64,000 nt of DNA from Trinickia sp. Y13 (GCF_029522115.1 NZ_JAKWFK010000002.1:124001-188000), one strand, 5' to 3'; counted from the stretch's first letter, positions 27,636 to 37,478 are shown. Notes: generated by a model not told the origin, from the sequence alone. Numbers and translations are program-made.

Positions 27636-28745
27636 ATGTCCGCTTCCTTCCCGATCCTGCTCACCCCTGGGCCGCTCACGACCGCCCCTGCCACGCGCGA
27701 AGCCATGCTGCGCGACTGGGGCTCTTGGGACGGCGAATTCAATCGCATCACCTCGAGCGTGTGCGCGGATCTGCTCTCCATCGTCCACGGCGAAGACGAA
27801 TACGTGTGCATTCCGATGCAAGGCAGCGGCACGTTCTCGGTGGAAGCGGCTCTCGGCACGCTCGTGCCGCGCAACGGCTGCGTGCTCGTGCCGAACAACG
27901 GCGCCTACTGCGCACGCATCGTTCGCATCCTCGAACGCATGGGCATCGCCTACGTCACGCTGCCGCTCGAGGACGACGAGCCGGCGCGAGCCGATGTGAT
28001 CGAAGCAGCCTTCGCGAGCGCGCCTGGCATCACGCACGTCGCACAAGTGCATTTGGAAACGAGCGCAGGTTTGCTGAACCCGCTCGACGAGATTGCCGCC
28101 GTCTGCGCGCGTCACGACAAGCGGCTCATCGTCGACGCCATGAGTTCGTTCGGCGCAGTGCCGATCGATCTGCGCGGATCGGGCATCGACGCATTGATAT
28201 CGGCTAGCGGCAAATGTTTGGAAGGGCCGCCCGGCATGGGTTTCGCGATCGTGCGCCGAACACTGCTCGAACAATGCGCGCAGCGCTCGCCCTCGCTTGC
28301 GCTCGACTTGCACGATCAGTGGGTGTACATGCGCAAGACGGGCCAATGGCGCTTCACGCCGCCGACGCATGTCGTCGCCGCGCTGCGCCGTGCGATCGAT
28401 GCGTTTGCTGCGCAAGGCGGGCAGCCTGCACGCGCCGCGCGCTACGCGGGCAATCGCGCGACGCTCATCGAAGGAATGAACGCGTTGGGCTTCTTGCCGT
28501 TCTTGCCTGCGGCCGTGCAATCGGACGTGATCGTGACCTTCCACGCGCCGCGCGATGAGAACTGGCGGTTCGCCGATTTTTACGCTGCCGTGCGCGCAGC
28601 GGGCTTCATTCTCTACCCGGGAAAATTGACGCGCGTCGACACGTTTCGCGTCGGCTGCATCGGCGCGATCGATGCGGGGGATATGCGTCGCGCGGTAAGC
28701 GCGATCGCAGCAGCCGTGGAGCAACTCGGAATTCGAGTTCGATAA
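27636..28745 (+). CDS. phnW: 2-Aminoethylphosphonate:pyruvate aminotransferase
   Basis: The 369-residue PLP enzyme begins [20 protein letters not shown] and continues [11 protein letters not shown], the signature of PhnW. The PLP-binding Lys lies in [15 protein letters not shown], preceded by the Asp of [10 protein letters not shown]. It converts 2-aminoethylphosphonate and pyruvate to phosphonoacetaldehyde and alanine, feeding PhnY. The ATG at 27636 has GGAG about eight bases upstream. The frame is open to 27588 without a better start. The gene is divergent from the transport operon and convergent with a DeoR regulator 12 bp away. Confidence 0.92.
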   Translation: MSASFPILLTPGPLTTAPATREAMLRDWGSWDGEFNRITSSVCADLLSIVHGEDEYVCIPMQGSGTFSVEAALGTLVPRNGCVLVPNNGAYCARIVRILERMGIAYVTLPLEDDEPARADVIEAAFASAPGITHVAQVHLETSAGLLNPLDEIAAVCARHDKRLIVDAMSSFGAVPIDLRGSGIDALISASGKCLEGPPGMGFAIVRRTLLEQCAQRSPSLALDLHDQWVYMRKTGQWRFTPPTHVVAALRRAIDAFAAQGGQPARAARYAGNRATLIEGMNALGFLPFLPAAVQSDVIVTFHAPRDENWRFADFYAAVRAAGFILYPGKLTRVDTFRVGCIGAIDAGDMRRAVSAIAAAVEQLGIRVR

Positions 28746-28757
28746 GACCGCTTCGCG

Positions 28758-29513
28758 TCAGACCGTAACGAGCTTGGGGCCGCGCGCCGCTATGGCTTTC
28801 ACGATTGGACGCGCCGGCGCGCGTTCCGTGATCACGTAGCGCGCCAATTCGATTCCGTCGATGCGCACAGGGGTGACGCGCCCGAACTTCGAGTGATCGG
28901 CGACCACCACGACAGTGCTGGCCGCGCGCAGCATTCGTGCGCGCACTTCGGCAGCCATGCGCGTGTAGTCGGTCAACGCGCCTTCGGCCGAGACGCCGCC
29001 CGCGCCGACGAACGCGAAGTCGGCGTGATATTGGCTCAACTGCTGGACCGTATCGAGCCCGAAGACGGCGTCCTCGCCTTCGGCCAACTCACCCCCGAGC
29101 AAGGTCACGCGGTTCTCGTTGCGGCGGCCGAGCAGCAACGCGATGCGCCAGTCGTTCGTATAGATCGACAGCCGGCGATGATTCATCAACGCGCGCGCGA
29201 CCGCTTGCGTCGTGCTGCCCGAATCGATCACGACCGAGGCGCCGTCCGGCACCAACTGAGCGGCGCGCAGGCCAATGACGCGCTTGGCCGGCGCATGCTC
29301 GGCTTCTCTCGCGTCCAGATCGGGCTCGCGCCGCTCGGCCGACAACGCGCCACCGTGTGTCGTGACGACGAGCCCGCGCTCCGCGAGCACGCGCAGATCG
29401 CGGCGAATGGTTTCGCGGGAAACGCCGAGCTCGCTCACGAGCTCGGCGACAGACAGGGCGCCGTCTTTGGCGAGGCGCGACAGGATATGTTGGTGACGTT
29501 GTTCTGCGAGCAT
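28758..29513 (-). CDS. DeoR/GlpR-family transcriptional regulator beside the phosphonate genes
   Basis: The regulator of about 251 residues has an N-terminal helix-turn-helix (LSVAELVSELGVSRETIRRDL, split across residues 20-40) and a C-terminal effector domain. The effector domain shows VIDSGSTTQAVARAL, TLLGGELAEGEDAVFG and ADHSKFGR. The start at MLAEQRHQ is chosen by family comparison. An upstream ATG at 29543 would add ten residues, and neither has a strong ribosome-binding site. It ends 12 bp from the phnW stop in convergent orientation. A role in phosphonate control is plausible by proximity only, since known Phn regulators are usually LysR or GntR types. Confidence 0.82.
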   Translation of the reverse strand: MLAEQRHQHILSRLAKDGALSVAELVSELGVSRETIRRDLRVLAERGLVVTTHGGALSAERREPDLDAREAEHAPAKRVIGLRAAQLVPDGASVVIDSGSTTQAVARALMNHRRLSIYTNDWRIALLLGRRNENRVTLLGGELAEGEDAVFGLDTVQQLSQYHADFAFVGAGGVSAEGALTDYTRMAAEVRARMLRAASTVVVVADHSKFGRVTPVRIDGIELARYVITERAPARPIVKAIAARGPKLVTV

Positions 29514-29628
29514 CGCGCCGGTGTCGCCGCCGACGGGCGGCATGGGGGCCTGAAACGCGCGTATTGTAGTACGGCGCGGCGCCGCCGCCCCGACGAAACC
29601 CTTTGATCCGCGCAGTAGCGCGGCGAGG

Positions 29629-29781
29629 CTACTTCTCGTGCTTCTTCGGGATCTTCGCCCCCGACTTGCGGGCCTGATTCAGGGCGATCGCAACGGATTG
29701 CTTTTGCGACTTGCCGTGCTTCATCTCGGTCTTCACGTTCTTGGAGATATCGTCGCGGGATGTTCCTCGTTTGAGCGGCAT
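29629..29781 (-). CDS. Small basic protein, DUF6496-like
   Basis: This 50-residue ORF starts at an ATG preceded by an optimal GGAGG (29788-29792). The product is very basic and contains EMKHGKSQKQSVAIALNQAR followed by KSGAKIPKKHEK. This resembles the conserved motif of the DUF6496 family (E-x-x-x-GKxxxxxKQAIAIxLxxARxxGxKxP). The family is uncharacterised. Possible DNA or RNA binding is inferred from charge only. It stands alone between two regulator genes. Confidence 0.75.
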   Translation of the reverse strand: MPLKRGTSRDDISKNVKTEMKHGKSQKQSVAIALNQARKSGAKIPKKHEK

Positions 29782-29918
29782 GGTGTCCTCCTTTGCGCAC
29801 GTGGCGCATTGCCGATAAACCCAACTCTAGATCAGCAACGCGCGTTCCACCTCGCCGAAGGATGCGTGCGCACTGCGGCGCCACGCACCGCCCGAGCGCG
29901 ATGCGATTGCAAATGCGG

Positions 29919-30599
29919 CTAGGCCTCGATCCGCTTGCGCGTGACGCCTAGCAGGTCGGCCATGGCGGCGCGCGCCTCGTCGGGCTGGCGCGCGCGAATC
30001 GCGTCGTAGACGGTCGTATGTTGCTGCAAAGCGGCGTTGAAGACATCGGCGCGCTTCGCATTGAGCCGCAGTTGCGATTCGAGCGTGCGCTCGATCAGCG
30101 AACCAAGCGGCATCAACAATTCGTTGCTGCACGCCGTCAAAATGCCCAGATGAAAGCGCAGGTCCGCGCGCACCCATTCGTCGATGTTGCGAGCGGCAAC
30201 CATCGCCGCGTGAGCTTGCTCGAGCGCGTCGATCGATTCGCGCGTGTGCGAACGCGCGGCCAACGCGGCCGCATACGGTTCGACCATCTCGCGCACTTCC
30301 TGCAATTTGAGCGCGAACTCGAGCTGCGGCGCGACCTGCGAATACCACTCGAGCAGATCTGCATCGAGCAGGTTCCATGCGCTGCGGCGTCTCACTTTCG
30401 TGCCGACTTTCGGACGCGACTCGACGAGCCCCTTCGACGTCAGCGTCCGCAGTGCCTCGCGCAAAACCGTGCGGCTCACGCCGAACGATTGCATCAGTTC
30501 CGCCTCGCGGGGCAACAGCGTCCCGGGCGCATAGTCGCCGCGCAAGATGGAGGTCGCGAGCATATAAGCGACGCGCCCATGCAAATCACGTTGAATCAT
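29919..30599 (-). CDS. dgoR: GntR-family (FadR/FCD subfamily) regulator, probable DgoR
   Basis: The 226-residue protein has an N-terminal winged helix-turn-helix (LMQSFGVSRTVLREALRTL, residues 34-52) and a C-terminal FCD effector domain. The FCD domain has likely metal or ligand residues in DLRFHLGILTACSNE and ALQQHTTVYDAI. It is divergent from the galactonate dehydratase gene across a 290-bp region containing a perfect palindrome. That is the usual arrangement of DgoR controlling dgo genes. The ATG at 30599 is preferred over 30635 because GGGAGA lies just upstream. Confidence 0.85.
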   Translation of the reverse strand: MIQRDLHGRVAYMLATSILRGDYAPGTLLPREAELMQSFGVSRTVLREALRTLTSKGLVESRPKVGTKVRRRSAWNLLDADLLEWYSQVAPQLEFALKLQEVREMVEPYAAALAARSHTRESIDALEQAHAAMVAARNIDEWVRADLRFHLGILTACSNELLMPLGSLIERTLESQLRLNAKRADVFNAALQQHTTVYDAIRARQPDEARAAMADLLGVTRKRIEA

Positions 30600-30764
30600 C
30601 GTTCTCCCTGTGGTTTCGGCCCACGCGGACGGCACGCCGAACAGGCATGCGTCCTTCGTGCCAGCGCTCGCCGCGCCTCGGCCGCTGGGGCGATTATCGC
30701 GGCCGCACCGTAAAGCGCAAGGGTTGCGGCCCCGCGTTCGCGGAAAAGAGACGAATCCATTAAT

Positions 30765-30778
30765 ACTATTAATAGTAC
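30765..30778. promoter_or_regulatory. Palindromic operator between dgoR-like gene and dgoD
   Basis: TACTATTAATAGTA is a perfect 14-bp palindrome in an AT-rich island (30758-30798) inside otherwise GC-rich sequence. It lies 112 bp upstream of dgoD and 165 bp upstream of the divergent regulator. It fits the size and symmetry expected for a GntR/FadR-type dimer and could control both genes. Confidence 0.6.
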
Positions 30779-30889
30779 TTCAATAAAAATTGATGTAAGA
30801 TGCGGCCATCGACGCGCCGTCGCATCGGGCCGCCCTCGCCCGTACGGCCGTCTTGGTCGATCCAGATTCGAGAGGAGGAGATCTCGCTC

Positions 30890-32038
30890 ATGAAGATTAC
30901 GAAACTAGAAACGTTCGTCGTACCGCCCCGGTGGCTATTTCTCAAAATCGAGACCGATGAAGGCATCGTCGGCTGGGGCGAGCCCGTCGTCGAAGGGCGC
31001 GCGCACACGGTGGAGGCCGCGGTCCATGAATTGGCCGACTACCTCGTCGGCAAGGACCCGCGCCACATCGAAGATCACTGGCAGGTCATGTATCGCGCCG
31101 GTTTTTACCGCGGCGGCCCGATCCTCATGAGCGCGATCGCCGGCATCGATCAGGCGCTGTGGGACATTCTCGGCAAGCACCATGGCGTGCCGGTCCATGC
31201 GCTGCTCGGCGGCGCGGTGCGCGATCGGATCAAGGTCTACTCGTGGATCGGCGGCGATCGTCCGCACGACGTGGCCAACAACGCGCGCGCGGTCGTCGAT
31301 CGCGGCTTCAAGGCGCTGAAGATGAACGGCTCCGAGGAAGTGCAAATCGTCGATACCTACGACAAGGTCGAGCTGGTGATCGCGAACGTGGCCGCCGTGC
31401 GCGAAGCGGTGGGGCCGCACGTGGGAATCGGCGTCGACTTCCATGGCCGCATCCACAAGCCGATGGCCAAGGTGCTCGCCAAAGAACTCGATCCCTACAA
31501 GCTGCTGTTCATCGAAGAGCCCGTCTTGTCGGAAAACGTCGAGGCGCTGCGCGACATCGTCAACCAAACGAACACCCCGATCGCGCTGGGCGAGCGGCTC
31601 TATTCGCGCTGGGATTTCAAGTCGATCCTATCCGAGGGATATGTCGACATCATTCAGCCCGACGCCTCGCACGCGGGCGGCATCTCCGAATGCCGCAAGA
31701 TCGCGTCGATGGCCGAAGCCTACGACGTGGGGCTCGCGCTGCATTGCCCGCTCGGGCCGATCGCGCTTGCCGCCTGCTTGCAGCTGGACGCCGTCAGCTA
31801 CAACGCTTTCATCCAAGAGCAGAGCCTAGGCATCCACTACAACCAAGGCAACGATCTGCTCGACTATCTGCACAATCCCGAGGTCTTCCAGTACCAGGAC
31901 GGGTTTGTCGCGATTCCCCAAGGCCCGGGCCTCGGGGTCGACGTCGACGAAGCCAAGGTGCGCGAGATGGCCAAGACCGGCCACCGGTGGCGCAATCCGG
32001 TCTGGCGGCACGCCGACGGCAGCGTCGCCGAATGGTGA
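30890..32038 (+). CDS. dgoD: D-galactonate dehydratase
   Basis: The 382-residue enolase-superfamily enzyme (mandelate racemase subgroup) begins [20 protein letters not shown]. Metal ligands are visible as the Asp of GVDFHGR, the Glu of FIEEPV and the Glu of LGERLYSR, with the catalytic His of LHCPLGPIA. It dehydrates D-galactonate to 2-keto-3-deoxygalactonate in the cytoplasm. Length matches E. coli DgoD. The ATG at 30890 has AGGAGG about ten bases upstream. The aldolase, kinase and transporter genes of the dgo pathway are not in this window. Confidence 0.94.
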   Translation: MKITKLETFVVPPRWLFLKIETDEGIVGWGEPVVEGRAHTVEAAVHELADYLVGKDPRHIEDHWQVMYRAGFYRGGPILMSAIAGIDQALWDILGKHHGVPVHALLGGAVRDRIKVYSWIGGDRPHDVANNARAVVDRGFKALKMNGSEEVQIVDTYDKVELVIANVAAVREAVGPHVGIGVDFHGRIHKPMAKVLAKELDPYKLLFIEEPVLSENVEALRDIVNQTNTPIALGERLYSRWDFKSILSEGYVDIIQPDASHAGGISECRKIASMAEAYDVGLALHCPLGPIALAACLQLDAVSYNAFIQEQSLGIHYNQGNDLLDYLHNPEVFQYQDGFVAIPQGPGLGVDVDEAKVREMAKTGHRWRNPVWRHADGSVAEW

Positions 32039-32044
32039 TGCCCA

Positions 32045-32080
32045 GGCGCGGGCGCCGCGCGAGTGCCTCGCGCCCGCGCC
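32045..32080. terminator. Hairpin between convergent dgoD and the CopD-like gene
   Basis: GGCGCGGGCG (32045-32054) and CGCCCGCGCC (32071-32080) form a perfect 10-bp stem that fills the 43-bp gap between two convergent genes. No T-tract follows, so it may act as a transcription barrier or 3'-end stabiliser for both. Confidence 0.45.
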
Positions 32081-32081
32081 G

Positions 32082-32999
32082 TCAATGCATCGCCGTGTAA
32101 CCGGGCGGGCAGCGCGCGAGCACGGCCGCCACGACGAACACGCCGAGCATGACGAGCGCCTCCAGGTGCAGCACGTTGTTGAAGGTGTGCGCGTCGGTGG
32201 TCGATGCGGTCCGGCGCAGGCGGGGCAGCGCCAGCGTGCGGTTCAGGCCGCCTAGCAGGACGGCGAACAGCACGAGCGCGGCCTTGAGCGTCAGCACGTG
32301 CCCCCAGGTGCTATCCGCAAGGGGCGCGAGCGAACCGCCGAGGCCTCGGTATGCGTTGAAGATCCCTGTGAGGACGACGACCGCCAAGGCCGCCGCCGCC
32401 CATTGGGAAACCTGCACGGCCACCCGAATGAGCACGCCGCGCGTGGTCGAGGTATCGAGCGCGGGGAGCACGAGCATGCCGCCCGCGAGCACGATGCCGC
32501 CCCAAACGCCCGTCGCCAACACATGCAGGGTCTGCACCGCGACGGCGATCGAGAACCAGCCCGCGTCCACGGCATGGCCGATCGACGCCTTGCCCACGGC
32601 GATCACGACGATCGCCAACCAGAACACAGCCAGCCCCGCGCGGCCGCCACGGCCCGCGAGCGCGCAAACCCACGCCAGCAGGGCGCCCGCGAACGCGATG
32701 GCCCAACCATGGCCCACTTGCGTGTGGCCGATCACGGTAGGCACCGCCCCGAGCGCCATGCCTAGCCCGACACCGCTCATCGATGCCGATTGATAGAGCA
32801 GCCAAAGCAGATCCGAGAGCACGAGCGCGAACGTCGCGGCCACCAGCGACGAGCGGGCGCGCTGCCAGGCGGCGCGAGCCAACTGGCCCTCGAACGAGAG
32901 CCATCGTTCCAGCAGGGCGGAGCCGATGGCGAACGCCAAGGCGATATCCATGAGCGCGGCGAGCGCGACCTGTCCGATCGAGAGTCCGGTTGCGTTCAT
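32082..32999 (-). CDS. CopD-family copper-resistance-type membrane protein
   Basis: The 305-residue protein has eight or so transmembrane helices. A CopD-like domain covers roughly residues 150-300 (LHVLATGVWGGIVLAGGMLV). Family-typical His residues are visible in GHAVDAGW and QTLHVLATG. CopD proteins are thought to move copper across the inner membrane, usually with periplasmic CopC. No CopC gene is adjacent here. The ATG at 32999 is chosen because upstream codons give a non-hydrophobic Arg/Pro-rich leader. No clear ribosome-binding site is seen. Confidence 0.8.
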   Translation of the reverse strand: MNATGLSIGQVALAALMDIALAFAIGSALLERWLSFEGQLARAAWQRARSSLVAATFALVLSDLLWLLYQSASMSGVGLGMALGAVPTVIGHTQVGHGWAIAFAGALLAWVCALAGRGGRAGLAVFWLAIVVIAVGKASIGHAVDAGWFSIAVAVQTLHVLATGVWGGIVLAGGMLVLPALDTSTTRGVLIRVAVQVSQWAAAALAVVVLTGIFNAYRGLGGSLAPLADSTWGHVLTLKAALVLFAVLLGGLNRTLALPRLRRTASTTDAHTFNNVLHLEALVMLGVFVVAAVLARCPPGYTAMH

Positions 33000-33580
33000 C
33001 GAGCGAGGGGTGGCGCGAAAGAAAGAGTCATTGGAAGCAATTCGAAAGGCTTGGGATGGAGCGGCACGGGCGCAAGCTCGCTGAAGGCAGGCCGCCGTGC
33101 GCCGCAGGCGAGAGTGTACGTGCGAAGGCCGCGGCGCGCGACCATCGGCGCTCGCGGTCGGGGCACGGTGCATGCTGCTACTGCGCCGCATCGAGAAACG
33201 GCCGTCTCATGGTCCTTTTCGGCGCAAAACGGGCCCGATCCGGCCGATGTCGGCCCTTCTTCTATGCCCGATGTGCAAAAAGGAGACAGTGATGCCAATG
33301 AGGGCGCCTGCCTGCAGAGCCGCGCCGCGACTCGATTACGCGCGGCATATTGTCGCTATGTCGCGTCTCGCCCGATGGGCGGCGCTTTCGGCAAATAGCT
33401 CGCCTATGCCATCGATGATAGAATGCTGCGTCGCAGCGCCTGGGCTGCCCGTGCGTTTGCCCGGCGAATCCCTTGCCGCGACCGCTGCAACATCGCGCAT
33501 CGAACTTTCAATCCCAAGCCACAGAGCCATACCGAGCCGACCGTAGCCCGGTAGGTCCCCGAATAACGATGGAGTTACGC
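33000..33580. other. Intergenic region upstream of the cytochrome genes
   Basis: This 581-bp region lies between the divergent CopD-like and cytochrome c genes. It contains one weak small reading frame (33292-33546) with a good ribosome-binding site, annotated separately. No clear promoter hexamers, terminators or RNA genes were recognised. Confidence 0.5.
33292..33546 (+). CDS. Possible 84-residue ORF, uncertain
   Basis: The ATG at 33292 has AAGGAG (33280-33285) six bases upstream, which is the only reason to list it. The translation (MPMRAPACRAAPRLDYARHI...) is rich in Ala, Arg, Ser and Pro. It has no recognisable domain, signal peptide or membrane segment, and its composition is like that of out-of-frame GC-rich DNA. 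It could be a leader peptide or spurious. Confidence 0.22.
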   Translation: MPMRAPACRAAPRLDYARHIVAMSRLARWAALSANSSPMPSMIECCVAAPGLPVRLPGESLAATAATSRIELSIPSHRAIPSRP

Positions 33581-34300
33581 GTGTCTTCTAGACGCATTTT
33601 CCGCCCGCTACTCGCCCTTCTGTTGATTGGCGGTGCCGGCGTCTTCAGCACTGCGCAAGCGCAGACTCAGCCCAAGGCCCCCGATACGATGGAAGCGCGC
33701 GTGCAAGGCTGCACCGCTTGCCACGGCACGCATGGTCAGGGCACCGATAACGACTACTTCCCGCGCCTCGCGGGCAAGCCTGCCGATTACCTGTACAACC
33801 AGCTCGAGAACTTCCGCGCGGGCCGGCGCAAGTACCCGCCGATGAACTACCTCGTGACGTACCTCTCGGACGACTACCTGCATCAAATCGCGACCTACTT
33901 CTCGCAGCAGCGCCCGCCGTACCCCGCCCCGGCCAAGCCGACGGTGTCGAACGACGTCCTCGCGCGCGGCAAGCAGATCGTGCTCCATGGCGATACGGCG
34001 AAGAACATCCCGGCCTGCGCAGCCTGCCACGGCAAGGGGCTGACGGGCATGGAGCCCGCCATTCCGGGCCTCGTCGGCTTGCATAGCGATTACATCAGCG
34101 CCCAGCTGGGCGCCTGGCGCTCGGGCACGCGCCACGCGATCGCGCCCGATTGCATGCACGAAATCGCTTCGCGCCTGACGGACGAAGACGTGACGGCAGT
34201 CGCGGCTTGGCTGTCGACGCAACCCGCCCCGTCCAACCCGGTCCCGGCTCCGGCCCGCTCGATGAAGACTCCGCTTGCTTGCGGTAGCGAACCACAGTAA
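33581..34300 (+). CDS. Diheme c-type cytochrome
   Basis: The 239-residue precursor has a signal peptide (IFRPLLALLLIGGAGVFSTAQA). Two CXXCH heme sites follow, GCTACHG near the start of the mature protein and CAACHG about 100 residues later, in two class I domains as in cytochrome c4-like proteins. The Met ligands would lie near YPPMN and further downstream. The GTG at 33581 is preferred because GGAG is seven bases upstream. The ATG at 33569 lacks such a site. It is followed after 20 bp by a triheme cytochrome gene, so the two probably form a periplasmic electron-transfer chain. Confidence 0.88.
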   Translation: MSSRRIFRPLLALLLIGGAGVFSTAQAQTQPKAPDTMEARVQGCTACHGTHGQGTDNDYFPRLAGKPADYLYNQLENFRAGRRKYPPMNYLVTYLSDDYLHQIATYFSQQRPPYPAPAKPTVSNDVLARGKQIVLHGDTAKNIPACAACHGKGLTGMEPAIPGLVGLHSDYISAQLGAWRSGTRHAIAPDCMHEIASRLTDEDVTAVAAWLSTQPAPSNPVPAPARSMKTPLACGSEPQ

Positions 34301-34320
34301 GCGCGAGGAGAGACACACCT

Positions 34321-35616
34321 ATGAAACGCAAGTCCCTGTTCGCTCTGTCGGCCCTCGTCGTTGCCGCGGCCGCGCTCGTGCCCGTGCTCTGGACGGGCTC
34401 CGACAACCTGCACAACGGCTCGGCGCAAGCCGCCACTCCGGCCGACCAAGCCGCGCTCATCAAGCGCGGCGAATACCTTGCCCGCGCGGGCGACTGTATC
34501 GCCTGCCACACGGTGCGCGGCGGTCAGCAGTTCGCCGGCGGCCTGCCGATGGCCACGCCGTTCGGCACGCTCTACACGCCGAACATCACGCCGGACGACC
34601 AATACGGCATCGGCAAGTGGTCGTCGGACGACTTCTACCGCGCGCTCCACACGGGCCGCTCGAAGGACGGCAGCCTGCTCTATCCGGCTTTCCCGTTCGC
34701 GAGCTACACGAAGGTCACGCGCGCCGATTCCGACGCGATCTACGCTTACTTGCGCTCGGTGCCGCCCGTGGCCGTGCCCAGCCGTCCGCACGAACTGCGC
34801 TTCCCGTTCAACAACCGTAACCTGCTGATCGGCTGGCGCACGTTGTTCTTCCGCGAAGGCACCTACAAGGACGATCCGACCAAGTCGGTCGAATGGAACC
34901 GCGGGGCATACCTGATCGAAGGTCTGGGCCACTGCACGATGTGCCATACGTCCATCAACATGATGGGCGGCCCCGTCAATTCGGCCGCGTTCGCGGGCGG
35001 CTTGATCCCGCTGCAAAACTGGTATGCCCCGTCGCTAACGTCGAACAAGGAAGCGGGCCTCGGCGATTGGGACATCAAGGACATCGGCGATCTGCTCAAG
35101 AACGGCGTGTCCGAGCGCGGCGCCGTGTTCGGTCCGATGGCGGAAGTCGTCCACAACAGCCTGCAGTACATGTCCGACGAGGACGTGCGCGCCATGGCTA
35201 CGTATCTGAAGACGATCCCGCAAAAGAGCGAAGCGCCCGAGACGATGCAGTACGAAACGTCGGAGAAGTACGGCGACGCGCTGCTGCAGCAAGGCAAGAA
35301 GATCTACGCCGACAACTGCGCGAAGTGCCATGCGGAAAACGGTCTGGGCAAGCCGCCGGCCTACCCGCCGCTCGCCAACAACCAGTCGATTCAGATGCCG
35401 TCCGCGGTCAATCCGATCCGCATGGTGTTGAACGGCGGTTACCCGCCGAGCACGGTGGGCAACCCGCATCCGTACGGCATGCCGCCGTTCGCGCAATCGC
35501 TGTCGAACCAGGAAGTTGCCGCCGTCGTTACGTACATCCGGATGTCGTGGGGCAACCACGGCACGCCGGTGTCGCCGCAGCAAGTGAGCGATCTGCGCTC
35601 GGCGCCGCTCGACTAA
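34321..35616 (+). CDS. Triheme cytochrome c (alcohol/gluconate dehydrogenase cytochrome-subunit type)
   Basis: The 431-residue precursor has an N-terminal signal or anchor (LFALSALVVAAAALVPVLW) and three CXXCH sites, CIACHTVRGG, CTMCHTSINMMGG and CAKCHAENG. This is the layout of the membrane-bound cytochrome subunit of PQQ alcohol, aldehyde and FAD gluconate dehydrogenases. Those subunits pass electrons to ubiquinone. No dehydrogenase catalytic subunit accompanies it here. Together with the preceding diheme protein it may serve several dehydrogenases or act with an enzyme encoded elsewhere. Confidence 0.88.
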   Translation: MKRKSLFALSALVVAAAALVPVLWTGSDNLHNGSAQAATPADQAALIKRGEYLARAGDCIACHTVRGGQQFAGGLPMATPFGTLYTPNITPDDQYGIGKWSSDDFYRALHTGRSKDGSLLYPAFPFASYTKVTRADSDAIYAYLRSVPPVAVPSRPHELRFPFNNRNLLIGWRTLFFREGTYKDDPTKSVEWNRGAYLIEGLGHCTMCHTSINMMGGPVNSAAFAGGLIPLQNWYAPSLTSNKEAGLGDWDIKDIGDLLKNGVSERGAVFGPMAEVVHNSLQYMSDEDVRAMATYLKTIPQKSEAPETMQYETSEKYGDALLQQGKKIYADNCAKCHAENGLGKPPAYPPLANNQSIQMPSAVNPIRMVLNGGYPPSTVGNPHPYGMPPFAQSLSNQEVAAVVTYIRMSWGNHGTPVSPQQVSDLRSAPLD

Positions 35617-35634
35617 GCGCATAATGCACCCTTG

Positions 35635-35676
35635 GGCGCGGCTACGCGGGCAACCGCGGCCGCGCCTTTATCTTTT
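35635..35676 (+). terminator. Rho-independent terminator of the cytochrome operon
   Basis: GGCGCGGC (35635-35642) and GCCGCGCC (35659-35666) form an 8-bp stem, followed by TTTATCTTTT. It starts 19 bp after the triheme cytochrome stop codon. Confidence 0.75.
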
Positions 35677-35795
35677 CCGGAGCCGGTGAAACGGCCGAGT
35701 CCGGACCCAAGCGGCCGGCCGGCGCCAAGAGCGCCGAGCGCGCACGAAGTCCGACACGGACGTCGGCCGCCTCACCGCATTGCGAAGAATTCTCT

Positions 35796-37478
35796 ATGTC
35801 ATTCGATTCCCTTGGCTTGTCCGAACCGCTGGTCCGAGCCGTCCATGAACTCGGCTATACGAAGCCGACCCCGATTCAACAACAGGCCATCCCGGCCGTA
35901 CTGAGCGGCGGCGACTTGCTGGCAGGCGCCCAAACCGGCACGGGCAAGACGGCCGGTTTCACGTTGCCGATCCTGCAGCGCTTGAGCGAGGCGCAGCCGC
36001 ATGCCCGCGCGGGTGCGAAGCGCATGGTGCGTGCGCTGATCCTCACGCCCACGCGCGAGCTTGCGGCCCAGGTCGAAGAAAGCGTGCGCGCCTACGGCAA
36101 GTACGTGAAGCTCAAGTCCGCCGTGCTGTTCGGCGGCGTCGGCATCAATCCGCAAATCGAGGCGCTCAAGCGCGGGGTCGATATCGTCGTGGCGACGCCG
36201 GGCCGTTTGCTCGACCACATGCAGCAAAAAACGATCGACGTCTCCGAGCTGGAAATCCTCGTGCTCGACGAAGCTGACCGCATGCTCGACATGGGCTTCA
36301 TCCACGACATCAAGCGCGTGCTCGCGCGCTTGCCCGCGAAGCGGCAGAACCTGCTGTTCTCGGCCACGTTCGCCGACGAAATCAAAGCGCTCGCCGACAG
36401 CTTGCTCGACGAACCGGCGCTGATCGAAGTCGCCCGCCGCAACACGACGACCGAACTCGTCGCGCAGAAGATCCATCCTGTCGACCGCGATCGCAAGCGC
36501 GAATTGCTCACGCATCTGATTCGGCAGCACGGGTGGTTCCAGGTGCTGGTCTTCACGCGCACGAAGCACGGTGCCAATCGCCTGGCCGAGCAGTTGACCA
36601 AGGATGGCATCACCGCGCTGGCGATCCACGGCAACAAGAGCCAATCGGCGCGTACGCGCGCACTTGCCGAGTTCAAGGACGGCACGCTGCAGGTGCTGTG
36701 CGCGACCGATATCGCGGCGCGCGGCATCGACATCGACCAGTTGCCCCACGTCGTCAACTTCGACTTGCCGAACGTGCCCGAGGACTACGTCCATCGCATC
36801 GGCCGGACGGGTCGTGCGGGCGCGACGGGTGAAGCGATTTCGCTTGTCTGCGTCGACGAGCGGCAATTGCTCAAGGACATCGAAAAGCTGATCAAGACCA
36901 CGATCGAACAGGAAGTGATTCCCGGCTTCGAGCCCGATCCGAACGCGAAACCCGAGCCAATTCAGTTGCGACGCGGCCAGGGCAATGCGGGGCGGCCGCC
37001 GCGCGGCGAGGCAGCCAAGCACACGGGGCGCTCGCAAGGTGGCCAAGCGGCATCGCGTGCGGGCGAAGCGCGGCGCGAAGGGCGCGGCGGCGCCGATTCG
37101 GAGAAAGGCAGCCGCGCGCCGAAATCGAAGGACGCATCGCAGCCGAAGTCGGCGCAGCCTCAAAAGCAAAGCCGGCCGCAGCAACCAAGCAAGCAGCAGG
37201 CAGGGGCGAAGCCGGCTCAGCCGCAAGGCCGAGCGACGTCCCAGCAAGGCAAGCCTGACGCCAACAAACGCAAGCCGCAGGCGCAAAGCGGACAACAGGC
37301 CGACCATGCGGCGGGGCGCAGCCAGCCTCAAGGGAAAGCGCGCACCGCGGCCGAGCCGCCGCGTGCAGGCACGGGAGCCGCTCCGAGCGACCGTCGTCGC
37401 CAAGCAAACGATCCGGGCGCCCTGCTGGGCGGCAAGCCGCGTAGCGGTGGCGCGCGCAACGCCCACCGCGGCGGCTGA
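35796..37478 (+). CDS. rhlE: DEAD-box ATP-dependent RNA helicase RhlE
   Basis: The 560-residue protein has the helicase core in residues 1-380. The Q-motif is [10 protein letters not shown], followed by motif I AQTGTGKT, motif [15 protein letters not shown], motif III SATF and motif [12 protein letters not shown]. The N-terminus [20 protein letters not shown] is typical of RhlE. The C-terminal 180 residues are a low-complexity tail rich in Gln, Lys, Arg, Pro and Gly, likely disordered and RNA-binding. It acts in RNA remodelling, ribosome assembly and degradosome-type contacts. The gene is preceded by the cytochrome terminator and is monocistronic. Confidence 0.93.
   Translation: MSFDSLGLSEPLVRAVHELGYTKPTPIQQQAIPAVLSGGDLLAGAQTGTGKTAGFTLPILQRLSEAQPHARAGAKRMVRALILTPTRELAAQVEESVRAYGKYVKLKSAVLFGGVGINPQIEALKRGVDIVVATPGRLLDHMQQKTIDVSELEILVLDEADRMLDMGFIHDIKRVLARLPAKRQNLLFSATFADEIKALADSLLDEPALIEVARRNTTTELVAQKIHPVDRDRKRELLTHLIRQHGWFQVLVFTRTKHGANRLAEQLTKDGITALAIHGNKSQSARTRALAEFKDGTLQVLCATDIAARGIDIDQLPHVVNFDLPNVPEDYVHRIGRTGRAGATGEAISLVCVDERQLLKDIEKLIKTTIEQEVIPGFEPDPNAKPEPIQLRRGQGNAGRPPRGEAAKHTGRSQGGQAASRAGEARREGRGGADSEKGSRAPKSKDASQPKSAQPQKQSRPQQPSKQQAGAKPAQPQGRATSQQGKPDANKRKPQAQSGQQADHAAGRSQPQGKARTAAEPPRAGTGAAPSDRRRQANDPGALLGGKPRSGGARNAHRGG

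Noticed and set aside
27585-28724. 379-residue minus-strand frame over phnW
   Set aside because: Antisense shadow of a well-supported aminotransferase gene.
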